Positions 52,533-60,432 of a stretch of DNA of 64,000 nt are shown one piece after another (position 1 is the first letter of the stretch; each line of letters opens with the position of its first letter). Origin of the DNA: Nannocystis sp. RBIL2 (lineage in GTDB: Bacteria; Myxococcota_A; Polyangia; Nannocystales; Nannocystaceae); NCBI RefSeq assembly GCF_026626745.1, contig NZ_JAPNJW010000001.1, forward strand, positions 3,456,001 through 3,520,000. The letters are read 5' to 3'. The notes beneath the pieces were generated by a model. It worked only from the letters and a program-made list of their open reading frames with translations. It was not told where the DNA came from and searched no databases. Both the position numbers and the translations under genes were made by a program.

Positions 52533-53378
52533 ATGACGAACAAACAAGCGGTGGCTCTCGGCGACGTCAGCGAGACGCTCATGATCCCGCTGTGGTGCCG
52601 GGCGATCGAGACCTCGCGGAGGCGGCCGATCCTCCGCGACCCGCGGGCGCAGGAGATCGTCGCGCAGCTGGACTACGACTTCGAGCGGCGGTTCGCGTCG
52701 CAGCGTGACCTGGCCTTTCGGGCATGTCTGCGGACCGTCATGATCGACCGGTGGGTCCAGGAGTTCTTGCGCATGCACCCGGGCGGCACGGTCGTCGAGA
52801 TCGGCACCGGGCTCAACACCCGGTTCGAGCGGGTCGACAACGGCGCCCTGCGGTGGTTCGACGTCGACCTGCCCGACTCGCTGGCGCTGCGGCGGCGGTT
52901 CTTCACCGACACCGCGCGGCGGCGCATGGTCGTCGGCGCGTTCGGCGACGACGACTGGCTGGCGCAGCTCGGGTCGGCCGGCGACGGACCGTTCCTGTTC
53001 ATCGCCGAGGCCGTCCTCGTCTACCTGACCGAAGAGACAGTCCGTCGCGGCCTCAACGCGATCGCGGCCGCCTACCCCGGCAGCCAGTTCGTGCTCGATA
53101 CCGTCACGCGCAGCGCGATCGCCAGCCAGGCCCGGCCGATGATGCAGACCTACCGCGCGCCGTTCGTGTGGGGCTGCGACGACCCGCGCACCATCGAGGC
53201 CTGGGGCCGCCACCGCTGCCTCGACTCGATGACCATGCTCGACCTCCCGCCCGAGCTGCGCAGCCGCGTCCCGCTCAAGCACCGCCTCGCGTTCTCGTAC
53301 CTGCGCGCGCGCAAGCCGGCGGTGCTCCGCTCGCACGCCCTGCACCGCTTCGAGCTGCGCCCGCCGGCGTCCGCCTGA
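52533..53378 (+). CDS. Class I SAM-dependent methyltransferase, leucine-carboxyl-methyltransferase/TcmP-like
   Basis: The 281-residue protein has an LCMT/TcmP-type fold: LMIPLWCRAIETSRRRPILRDPRAQEIV, the SAM motif VVEIGTGLNTRFERV, WFDVDLPDSLALRR, and FIAEAVLVYLTEE. Such enzymes often methylate carboxyl or hydroxyl groups of natural products. The Fur box makes it iron-regulated and it precedes the siderophore operon by 430 bases. It may therefore modify the siderophore, though this is only inference. Confidence 0.82.
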   Translation: MTNKQAVALGDVSETLMIPLWCRAIETSRRRPILRDPRAQEIVAQLDYDFERRFASQRDLAFRACLRTVMIDRWVQEFLRMHPGGTVVEIGTGLNTRFERVDNGALRWFDVDLPDSLALRRRFFTDTARRRMVVGAFGDDDWLAQLGSAGDGPFLFIAEAVLVYLTEETVRRGLNAIAAAYPGSQFVLDTVTRSAIASQARPMMQTYRAPFVWGCDDPRTIEAWGRHRCLDSMTMLDLPPELRSRVPLKHRLAFSYLRARKPAVLRSHALHRFELRPPASA

Positions 53379-53692
53379 GGCCACGGGCCGCTCGCACGGG
53401 CGCTCGTCCCGATTCCACGCAGCGGCGCGCCACTTCGAGGTGGCGCCCGTCGGCGTCCCCCCGGTCCTCCGATGTGCCGGCGGCCCCACACGACATGGCC
53501 TGAAGGACATGTATGAATCGCCCGCCTCTCCGACCCCACGACTCCGCCACCGGCGGCGCGAGGCCCTTCGCGGGGTCTTCCGGCGACATGCCTCTCGAGA
53601 CATGTCATTCCCAGCCGTGAGCCATGCGCCCTGCGCGATCGCGCCTTGCGACGTCGAGGCCGTCGACGCGAACGAGTTCACGGCAGTGTCAC

Positions 53693-53711
53693 GATTCTGA
53701 TTATCAAAATC
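53693..53711. promoter_or_regulatory. Fur box 1 of the siderophore operon
   Basis: GATTCTGATTATCAAAATC matches 14 of 19 positions of the classical Fur box, in an AT-rich patch. Confidence 0.65.
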
Positions 53712-53765
53712 CTACCTCTGTGGCGCAAATACCCCTGAGAATTCTCTCCCGAGCGCGTCACGATT

Positions 53766-53784
53766 AATTTTGAAAATCATTATC
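53766..53784. promoter_or_regulatory. Fur box 2 of the siderophore operon
   Basis: AATTTTGAAAATCATTATC matches 15 of 19 positions, with a perfect right half. It ends 22 bases before ATG 53807, where bound Fur would block transcription initiation. Confidence 0.78.
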
Positions 53785-53806
53785 TCCTGAAAGTACTTTC
53801 CGGCCT

Positions 53807-54670
53807 ATGCGAACGACCTTGCGACGACCCTTCGGTGTCCTGCTGAGCGCGGCGTGCCTGCTCGCGTGCGGCACCACCAACCCGGCGGACGAGACCGCGA
53901 CTGGAGCGACCGCGACCGCGGCCGACGCCACGGGTCCGACCACCGGCACCGGCGCCGGCACCGGCACCGACGCGAGCACCGGGTCGAGCAGCGACGCGAG
54001 CACCGGCCCGACCACCGGCGGCACCTCCGATCCCGGCGAGGCTCAGTGTCAGGCCGACCTGCAGGACTGCCCCGACGACTTCAAGTGCGTGCTGCGGCGC
54101 GGCGCCGCCGACTGGGAGTTCGTGTGCTTGCCGGTCCAGGGCGACAACGCGGCCGGCGACAGCTGTCATCACGACGGCGTGATCGCCGGCACCGACGACT
54201 GCGACGAGACGTCGTGGTGCATCGGCTCGTTCGACACCACCGGCGCGCCGTGGGAGGGCCTGTGCTACCCGCTGTGCGTCGGCGACGTGTGCGGCAACGA
54301 TCAGCGCTGCGTCAGCATCGGCGCGCTGCCGGTGTGCGCCCCGGTCTGCGACCCCCTGCTCGCCGTCGGCTGCACCGCCGACGAGGCCTGCATCTTCCGT
54401 GAGCCCGAGGGCTTCGTGTGCTTCCCGCAGGGCGTCGACGGCCACGCGATCGGCGAGGACTGCGAGACCGCGATCAGCTGCGCCCCCGGCCTGCACTGCG
54501 CGCAGCGGGTGGTCGGCTGCCCGCCCGACTCGTACTGCTGCACCGACTACTGCGACACCGAGAGCGGCGAGAACACCTGCACCGCCAAGAGCATGGGCGC
54601 CACCTGCGAGTCGATCGGCGCCACCGCGCCCGAGCAGGCCCACGTCGGCGCGTGCGTGATCCCGGAGTGA
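53807..54670 (+). CDS. Cys-rich lipoprotein, first gene of the siderophore operon
   Basis: The 287-residue protein has a lipobox (LLSAACLLAC), a Thr/Gly/Asp/Ser stalk (residues 25-75), and about 200 residues with some 24 Cys in EGF-like or myxobacterial Cys-rich repeats (CQADLQDCPDDFKC, CHHDGVIAGTDDC, CSIAPGLHC-like segments). No enzyme motif is visible. It lies 3 bases before the synthetase gene, so it is coregulated with siderophore production. It may bind the siderophore or haem at the surface. Confidence 0.8.
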   Translation: MRTTLRRPFGVLLSAACLLACGTTNPADETATGATATAADATGPTTGTGAGTGTDASTGSSSDASTGPTTGGTSDPGEAQCQADLQDCPDDFKCVLRRGAADWEFVCLPVQGDNAAGDSCHHDGVIAGTDDCDETSWCIGSFDTTGAPWEGLCYPLCVGDVCGNDQRCVSIGALPVCAPVCDPLLAVGCTADEACIFREPEGFVCFPQGVDGHAIGEDCETAISCAPGLHCAQRVVGCPPDSYCCTDYCDTESGENTCTAKSMGATCESIGATAPEQAHVGACVIPE

Positions 54671-54673
54671 GCC

Positions 54674-57379
54674 ATGACCACGCGCGACGAGACACGACTG
54701 GGTGAGCGCGACGACGCGGCGTTCGAGCCCGCCAGCCGGGCCCTGCTCAGCGCCCTCCTGCGCGAGCTCGACGGCTGGACGAGCGAGCGCGCCCCCGGGC
54801 GCGAGTGGCTGCGCCTCGACATGCCCGCGCAGGGCGGCGCGATCGAGGTCCCGCTGGCCCGGCCCGCCGGCGTCGGTCGGGTCGCCGCTGGCCAGGCCCG
54901 CTGGCGGGACGCCGGCGGCGCCAGCGAGCCGCTGCCGCTCGCGCGGCTGATCGCGCGCCTGGTCGAAGAGCCAGGCGTCGCCGCCGCCCTCGGCCTGTCC
55001 TCCGGGCCAGGTCTCGATCGCTTCGTCGCCCGCGTGCGCGCCAGCGCGGCCAACCTCGAGGCCACCCTCGCGGCCCGCGCCGCCGACCTCGACGCCCTGT
55101 TCACCGGGCCGCTCGGCTTCATCGAGGCCGAGCAGGGCCTGCTCCTCGGCCACTCGGTCCACCCGGCCCCGCGCCTGCGCGAGGGCCTCGGCGACGGCGA
55201 CGAGGCCCTGGTGCCCGAGCTGCGCGGGCGCACGCCGCTGTGCGTGTGGGCGGTCCGCCGCGAGCGGCTGCTGCACGGCGGCGACGATCCGCACGCCCTG
55301 CTGGCCCGCCTGATCGCCAGCGACCCCGCGTGGGCCGCCCAGGCCGCGACCGTCGGCCCCGAGTTCGTGATCCTGCCGCTGCACCCGCTGCAGCACCGCG
55401 CCCTGCTCGACGATCCTGTTCTCGACGGCGGCCGGCGCCGCGGCGACCTCGTCCCGCTCGGCCCGCTCGGCCGCGCGTGGGCGGTGACCTCGTCGCTGCG
55501 CACCCTCCACGCCGACGGCGCGCCGTTCATGCTCAAGCAGTCGCTGCCGGTCCGCCTCACCAACTCGCGCCGCACCCTGTCGCTGGCGGAGCTCGACCGC
55601 GGCCTGCTGCTCGGGCGCATCCTCGGCGACACCGACGCCCCGCTGCCGCGCCACCCCGACTTCCACATCCTGCGCGAGCCGGCGTGGTTCGGCCTGCGCG
55701 GGGACGACGATCAACCTGGCCCTTCGGTCAGCTTCTTCGCCCTGCGCGACAACCCGTTCCGCGCCGACCAGCCGGCCGAGATGCTGGCCACCCTGCTGCA
55801 GGACGACCCTCGCAGCGGCCGCAGCCGGCTCGCCCTGCGCCTCGAGCGGGCCGCCGCGCAGCTCGGCGTGCGTCCGATCGCCCTCGCAGAGAAGTGGTTC
55901 GAGCGCTTCCTCGCCGTCGTGTTCGCGCCGATCGTCGCCGCCCAGGCCGAGCTCGGCCTGCTGCTCAGCGCGCACCAGCAGAACCTCGTGATCGGCCTCG
56001 CCGACGACGGCCTCACGCCGACGCGCGCGTGGTTCCGCGACGCCCAGGGCACCGCCTACACCGATCTGGCCCTGCGCCGCCACGGCGAGCGCGTCCCGGG
56101 CCTCGAGCGGGCGGTGTTCCGCTCGCCGCTGGCCGAGCGGGTGTGGGCCTACTCGGTCGTCATCAACGGCGTGTTCAACACCGTCGCCTCGCTGGCGATG
56201 ATCCCCGGCCTCGACCAGGGCCTGCTGCTCGAGCACCTGCGCGCCTGCCTGCAGGGCCTGCGCGCGCAGGAGCCCGCCGACCCGCGCGCGATCGACTACC
56301 TGCTGCAGTCGCCCGAGCTGTGGACCAAGGCCAACGTGCGCTGCTTCGCCAGCGGCGTCGACGAGGTCTCGCTCGCCGACCCGCTGACGATCTACCGCGC
56401 CATCCCGAGCCCGCTACACCGCGCGCCCGCGGACCTGCCCGCCCCGACCTCCGGCCGCGCCGCCGACTTCGCCGGCGGGGACGCGCAGGTCGACTTCTCG
56501 CAGGTCACGCCTTCGCAGTTCCGCGGGCAGATCGACGCGCACGCCTTCACGCTCACGCTCGCCGACGGCCACGCGACCGTGCAGTGGCAACAGTTCGATC
56601 CGCGCGCGCGCGACCTGCTGAGCGATCGCCTGTTCACCGGCCGCCTCGGCCTGCGTCACCTCGCACATGTCCACGAGGACAGCCGCGAGGTCATCGCACG
56701 CGAGGCCTTTTATCAGCGGCCGCTGTGGCACCACCGCGGCGAGCGGCTGCCGGAGGCCACGCCGCTCGTGCAGACCGGCGCGATCGTCCACCCGCTGCGC
56801 ACGGGCGACGGCGAGTCACTCCTCTATCGCCGCCACTGCGCGGCGATCGATCGCACCTTCAGCCTGCGTCGCTTCGACATGGCGCGCGACCTCGACCTGT
56901 TCTGCGAGTGGATGAACGACCCGGTCGTCGCCCAATTCTGGGAGCAGGCCTGGCCGCGCGCGCAGCTGGTCGACTACATCGAGCAGCGCCAGGCCGACCC
57001 GCACACGATCCCCGCGATCGGCTACTTCGACGAGCGCCCGGTCGCCTACTACGAGATCTACTGGGCCAAGGAAGATCGGCTCGGCCCGCACTACGCGGCC
57101 GACGACTTCGACCGCGGCTTCCACATGGCGATCGGCGACGCCGAGGTGCGGCACCGCGGCTGGGGCCGGCAGTGGTTCCTGTCGATGGCGCACTACCTGT
57201 TCCTCGACGACCCGCGGACGCAGCGGCTGGTCGGCGAGCCGCGCGTCGATCAGGCCCGCGTGCGCAGCTGGGCCAACACCACCCCGTGGGAGGAGTGGGG
57301 CGAGGTCCGCTTCCCGCACAAGACCGCAGTGCTGATGGTGCTCACCCGCGAGCGCTTCTTCGCCAGCTTCGAGGACTAG
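54674..57379 (+). CDS. IucA/IucC-family siderophore synthetase fused to an IucB-like acetyltransferase
   Basis: The 901-residue protein joins two enzymes. Residues about 110-590 form an NIS synthetase domain: GLLLGHSVHPAPRLREG, FVILPLHPLQHRALL, WAVTSSLRTLHADG, PFMLKQSLPVRLTNSRRTL and LLLSAHQQNLVIGL. Residues about 715-895 form a GNAT domain like IucB (RRFDMARDLDLFCEWMNDPVV, IGYFDERPVAYYEIYW, HMAIGDAEVRHRGWGRQWF). IucB acylates N-hydroxylysine and IucA condenses it with citrate, so the fusion would carry out consecutive steps. Several palindrome remnants lie in frame (e.g. 56663-56682). Confidence 0.92.
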   Translation: MTTRDETRLGERDDAAFEPASRALLSALLRELDGWTSERAPGREWLRLDMPAQGGAIEVPLARPAGVGRVAAGQARWRDAGGASEPLPLARLIARLVEEPGVAAALGLSSGPGLDRFVARVRASAANLEATLAARAADLDALFTGPLGFIEAEQGLLLGHSVHPAPRLREGLGDGDEALVPELRGRTPLCVWAVRRERLLHGGDDPHALLARLIASDPAWAAQAATVGPEFVILPLHPLQHRALLDDPVLDGGRRRGDLVPLGPLGRAWAVTSSLRTLHADGAPFMLKQSLPVRLTNSRRTLSLAELDRGLLLGRILGDTDAPLPRHPDFHILREPAWFGLRGDDDQPGPSVSFFALRDNPFRADQPAEMLATLLQDDPRSGRSRLALRLERAAAQLGVRPIALAEKWFERFLAVVFAPIVAAQAELGLLLSAHQQNLVIGLADDGLTPTRAWFRDAQGTAYTDLALRRHGERVPGLERAVFRSPLAERVWAYSVVINGVFNTVASLAMIPGLDQGLLLEHLRACLQGLRAQEPADPRAIDYLLQSPELWTKANVRCFASGVDEVSLADPLTIYRAIPSPLHRAPADLPAPTSGRAADFAGGDAQVDFSQVTPSQFRGQIDAHAFTLTLADGHATVQWQQFDPRARDLLSDRLFTGRLGLRHLAHVHEDSREVIAREAFYQRPLWHHRGERLPEATPLVQTGAIVHPLRTGDGESLLYRRHCAAIDRTFSLRRFDMARDLDLFCEWMNDPVVAQFWEQAWPRAQLVDYIEQRQADPHTIPAIGYFDERPVAYYEIYWAKEDRLGPHYAADDFDRGFHMAIGDAEVRHRGWGRQWFLSMAHYLFLDDPRTQRLVGEPRVDQARVRSWANTTPWEEWGEVRFPHKTAVLMVLTRERFFASFED

Positions 57380-57383
57380 TGTC

Positions 57384-59150
57384 GTGAACCCCGGCGAGAC
57401 ATCCGAGTGGCGCGAGCACGCCCGCCTGGCCGGCCGCCGGCGGCTGGCGCAGGCGATCGGCGAGCTCAGCTTCGAGGGCCTGCTGCACCCGCGGGCCCTC
57501 GGCGGCGATCGCTGGGCGATCGACCTGTCCGAAGGGACATTTTATCAATTCACCGCGCGGCCGAGCGCCTGGGGCGGGCTGCACGTCGACGCCGCGGGCA
57601 TCACTCGCCGCGTCGGCGACGGCCCCGAAGAAGCCGCCGAGTCACCGGTGCAGTTGGTCCTCGACGCCCGCGCCGCGCTCGGGGTCGGCGCCGACGCCCT
57701 GGCCGAGTTCCTCGAGGAGCTTCACAACAGCCTGCTGGCCGAGACGAACCAGTGCGCGCGCCTTTCGACGATGCGCGCCCCGGAGCTCGCCTCGCTCTCG
57801 GGCGCCGCGCTCGAGCAGCACCTCGACGGCCACCCCAAGTTGATCGCGCACCGCGGCCGCGTCGGCTGGGGCGTGGCCGATCTGGCCGCGCACGCCCCGG
57901 AGTCGGCCGCCCGCGTCCACCTGCACTGGCTGGTCGTCGCTCCCGAGCTGGCCCGCTGCAGCGGGATCGCCGGGCCGGGTCGGCTGCAGCTCGTCGACGA
58001 GAGCTGCGACGCCGACGCCCGCGCGCGCCTGCTCGAGCAGCTGCACGCGCGCGCCCCCGGCCTCGCAGACAGCGGCGTGCTGGTGCCGGTGCACCCGTGG
58101 CAGTGGCAGCACCACCTCGCCGCGCAGTACGTCGGCGCCCTCACCCGCGGCTCTGTCGTCTCGCTCGGCAGCTTCGGCGACGCCTACGCCCCGCGCCTGT
58201 CGATCCGCACCCTCGCCGACGCCTCGCGCCCCGAGCGGGCCGACGTCAAGCTGGCGCTGACGATCCTCAACACCTCGTGCTGGCGCGGCCTGCCCGGCGA
58301 GCACGTCGAGCAGGGCGTCGGCATCGGCGCCGCGCTGCGCCGACGCGTCCAGGGCGACCCGCGCCTGCACGGCGTCCACGTGCTCGGCGACCTCGGCGGC
58401 GTGCACGTGCCGCAGCCCGAATTCGAGGCCCTCGGCGGCGCGCCCTATCGCCTGCGCGAGCAGCTGGGCGCCCTGTGGCGCGAGAGCGCCAACCCGCGGC
58501 TCGGCCCCGAGGAGCGCGAGGTGGCCGCGGCGGCGCTGCAGCAGACCGACCTCCATGGCGAGCCGCTGCTGCGCACGTGGGTCGAGCAGAGCGGCGCCTC
58601 GATCGTCGGCTGGCTGACCGCGCTGTTCGAGCGCACCGCGGTGCCGCTCTATCACCTGCTGTGCCGTCACGGCATCGGCGTGATCGCCCACGGGCAGAAC
58701 CTCGGCCTGGTGCTGCGCGGCGGCCTGCCGACGGCGATCCTGCTGCGCGACGTCCACGGCGACGTGCGCCGGGTCGCCGACGACGGCTTCGATCACGAGG
58801 CGGCGCTGCGCGGGCTCAAGGCCCTGCCCGCCAACCAGATCGTGCACGACCTCTACACCGGCTACTTCGTCAGCGTGCTGCGCTTCGTCGCGCCGCTGTG
58901 CGAGCGCGGCTTCGGCCTGCCGGAGCGCGAGTTCCTGCGGCTCTTGTCCCGGGCGCTGCGCGATTACTGTGACTCGGTGCCGCGGGAGACGACGGCGCGC
59001 TTCGACCTGTTCCGTCCGGAGATGGAGCGGATCTGCTTGAACCGCGCGCGTCTGCGGATCGGCCACGGCGGCGGCGCCACGCGCCCGCTGCCCGCGCTCG
59101 GACCGCCGCTGCACAACCCGTTGGTGAGGGAGGTGGACGATGAACGATGA
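57384..59150 (+). CDS. IucA/IucC-family siderophore synthetase (AlcC/DesD-like)
   Basis: The 588-residue product (GTG 57384, 4 bases after the previous stop) has DGHPKLIAHRGRVGWG in place of the GHxxHPxxK motif, like type C synthetases (AlcC, DesD, PubC). Further motifs are LVPVHPWQWQHHL, LSIRTLAD, VKLALTILNTSCWRGLPGEHVE and GIGVIAHGQNLGLVLRGG. It would complete or cyclise the siderophore by amide formation. A palindrome in frame (57522-57541) encodes DLSEGTFYQF. Confidence 0.93.
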   Translation: MNPGETSEWREHARLAGRRRLAQAIGELSFEGLLHPRALGGDRWAIDLSEGTFYQFTARPSAWGGLHVDAAGITRRVGDGPEEAAESPVQLVLDARAALGVGADALAEFLEELHNSLLAETNQCARLSTMRAPELASLSGAALEQHLDGHPKLIAHRGRVGWGVADLAAHAPESAARVHLHWLVVAPELARCSGIAGPGRLQLVDESCDADARARLLEQLHARAPGLADSGVLVPVHPWQWQHHLAAQYVGALTRGSVVSLGSFGDAYAPRLSIRTLADASRPERADVKLALTILNTSCWRGLPGEHVEQGVGIGAALRRRVQGDPRLHGVHVLGDLGGVHVPQPEFEALGGAPYRLREQLGALWRESANPRLGPEEREVAAAALQQTDLHGEPLLRTWVEQSGASIVGWLTALFERTAVPLYHLLCRHGIGVIAHGQNLGLVLRGGLPTAILLRDVHGDVRRVADDGFDHEAALRGLKALPANQIVHDLYTGYFVSVLRFVAPLCERGFGLPEREFLRLLSRALRDYCDSVPRETTARFDLFRPEMERICLNRARLRIGHGGGATRPLPALGPPLHNPLVREVDDER

Positions 59151-60432
59151 GATCGATCTCGCAGGCGTGGGCGTCGGGCCCTTCAACCTCAGCATCGCGG
59201 CGCTCGCCGACGAGCTGCCCGAGCTGCGCACCCGCTTCTTCGAGAAGCGCGAGCGCTTCGCCTGGCACCCGGGCCTGATGTTCCGCGGCTCGCGGATGCA
59301 AACCTCTTTCTTGAAGGACCTGGTCACCGCGGTCAGCCCGACCAGCCAGCACTCGTTCGTCAACTACCTGGTCCAGCACGGCCGCTTCCACGCGTTCCTG
59401 GCCCAGGAGAGCTCGGCCGTCGAGCGGGTCGAGTTCGCCGACTACCTCGGCTGGGTGGCGAGCCGGCTGCCGTCGCTGCGCTTCGGCGTCGAGGTCCGCG
59501 ACGTCGCCCCGGTGCCCGGCGGCTTCGAGCTGCGCCACGACACCGGCCGCACGCGCACCCGTCACGTGGTCCTCGGGACAGGTCGGGTCCCGGCCGTGCC
59601 CGAGTGCGCGCGGGCCCACCTCGGGGCGAACTGCTTCCACGCGATCGACATCCTCGCGCGGCCGCTCGACCTGAAGGGCTCGCGGGTCGCGGTGGTCGGC
59701 GGCGGCCAGACCGGCGCCGAGGTCGTGCTCGAGCTGCTGCGCGGCAGCTGGGGCGAGGTCGCCGAGCTGAGCTGGGTGTCGCGCCGCCTCAACTTCGAGC
59801 CGCTCGACGAGAGCCCGTTCACCAACCACCTGTTCACGCCCGGCTTCGTCGCCGCCTTCCACGAGCTCGACCGGCCGCGCCGGCAGTCGCTGCTGGCCCG
59901 CCACAAGCTGGCCGGCGACGGCATCTCGCTGTCGACCCTGCGCGAGCTGCACGACCGCGTCTACCAGCTCGGCGCCCTGCGCTCCGGCCCGCGCGTCGAG
60001 CTGCTGCCGGGCCGTGAGCTGCTGTCGCTGAACCCGCGCGGGTCCGGCTTCGAGCTGCACACCCGCAACAACCTCGACGGCGAGCACGAGGCCGTCCCGG
60101 CCGACACGGTCATCCTGTGCACCGGCCTGCGCGAGCACCTGCCGCCGTGCATCGAGTCGCTGCTGCCCGAGCTCGAGCGCGACGAGCACGGCGGCCTGCA
60201 GGTCGACAACAACTTCGAGCTGCGCCGCCGCCGACCCGGCGACGGCCGGCTCTACATCGTCAACGGCGGCCGCACCACCCACGGGATCGCCGAGTCGCAG
60301 CTCAGCCTGATGGCCTGGCGCTCCGCGGTGATCCTCAACGACGTGCTCGGCCGGCGCCGCTTCGCCGTCGAGCAGGAGCGCGAGCTGGTGCGCTGGCGCG
60401 CCCGCCCGCGCGAGGACGCGAGGTCGCGATGA
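59140..60432 (+). CDS. FAD/NADPH-dependent L-lysine (or diamine) N-monooxygenase, IucD-like
   Basis: The 430-residue protein starts within the end of the previous gene (11-base overlap). It has an FAD motif LAGVGVGPFNLSIAAL, the family segments FAWHPGLMFRGSRMQTSFLKDLVT and TSQHSFVNYLVQHGRFHAF, NADPH motif VAVVGGGQTGAEVVLELL, and C-terminal TTHGIAESQLSLMAWRSAVI. It hydroxylates the amine that the GNAT domain then acylates, forming the hydroxamate. Substrate (lysine, ornithine or a diamine) is not resolved. Confidence 0.93.
   Translation: MNDEIDLAGVGVGPFNLSIAALADELPELRTRFFEKRERFAWHPGLMFRGSRMQTSFLKDLVTAVSPTSQHSFVNYLVQHGRFHAFLAQESSAVERVEFADYLGWVASRLPSLRFGVEVRDVAPVPGGFELRHDTGRTRTRHVVLGTGRVPAVPECARAHLGANCFHAIDILARPLDLKGSRVAVVGGGQTGAEVVLELLRGSWGEVAELSWVSRRLNFEPLDESPFTNHLFTPGFVAAFHELDRPRRQSLLARHKLAGDGISLSTLRELHDRVYQLGALRSGPRVELLPGRELLSLNPRGSGFELHTRNNLDGEHEAVPADTVILCTGLREHLPPCIESLLPELERDEHGGLQVDNNFELRRRRPGDGRLYIVNGGRTTHGIAESQLSLMAWRSAVILNDVLGRRRFAVEQERELVRWRARPREDARSR

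Larger units (their letters stand above)
53379..53806. other. 428-bp intergenic region with palindromes and Fur boxes
   Basis: No gene was found. Palindrome copies are at about 53492-53516 (ACATGGCCTGAAGGACATGT) and 53586-53606 (GACATGCCTCTCGAGACATG). GC content falls sharply from about 53690 to 53790, where the operon promoter and two Fur-box matches lie. Confidence 0.5.
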
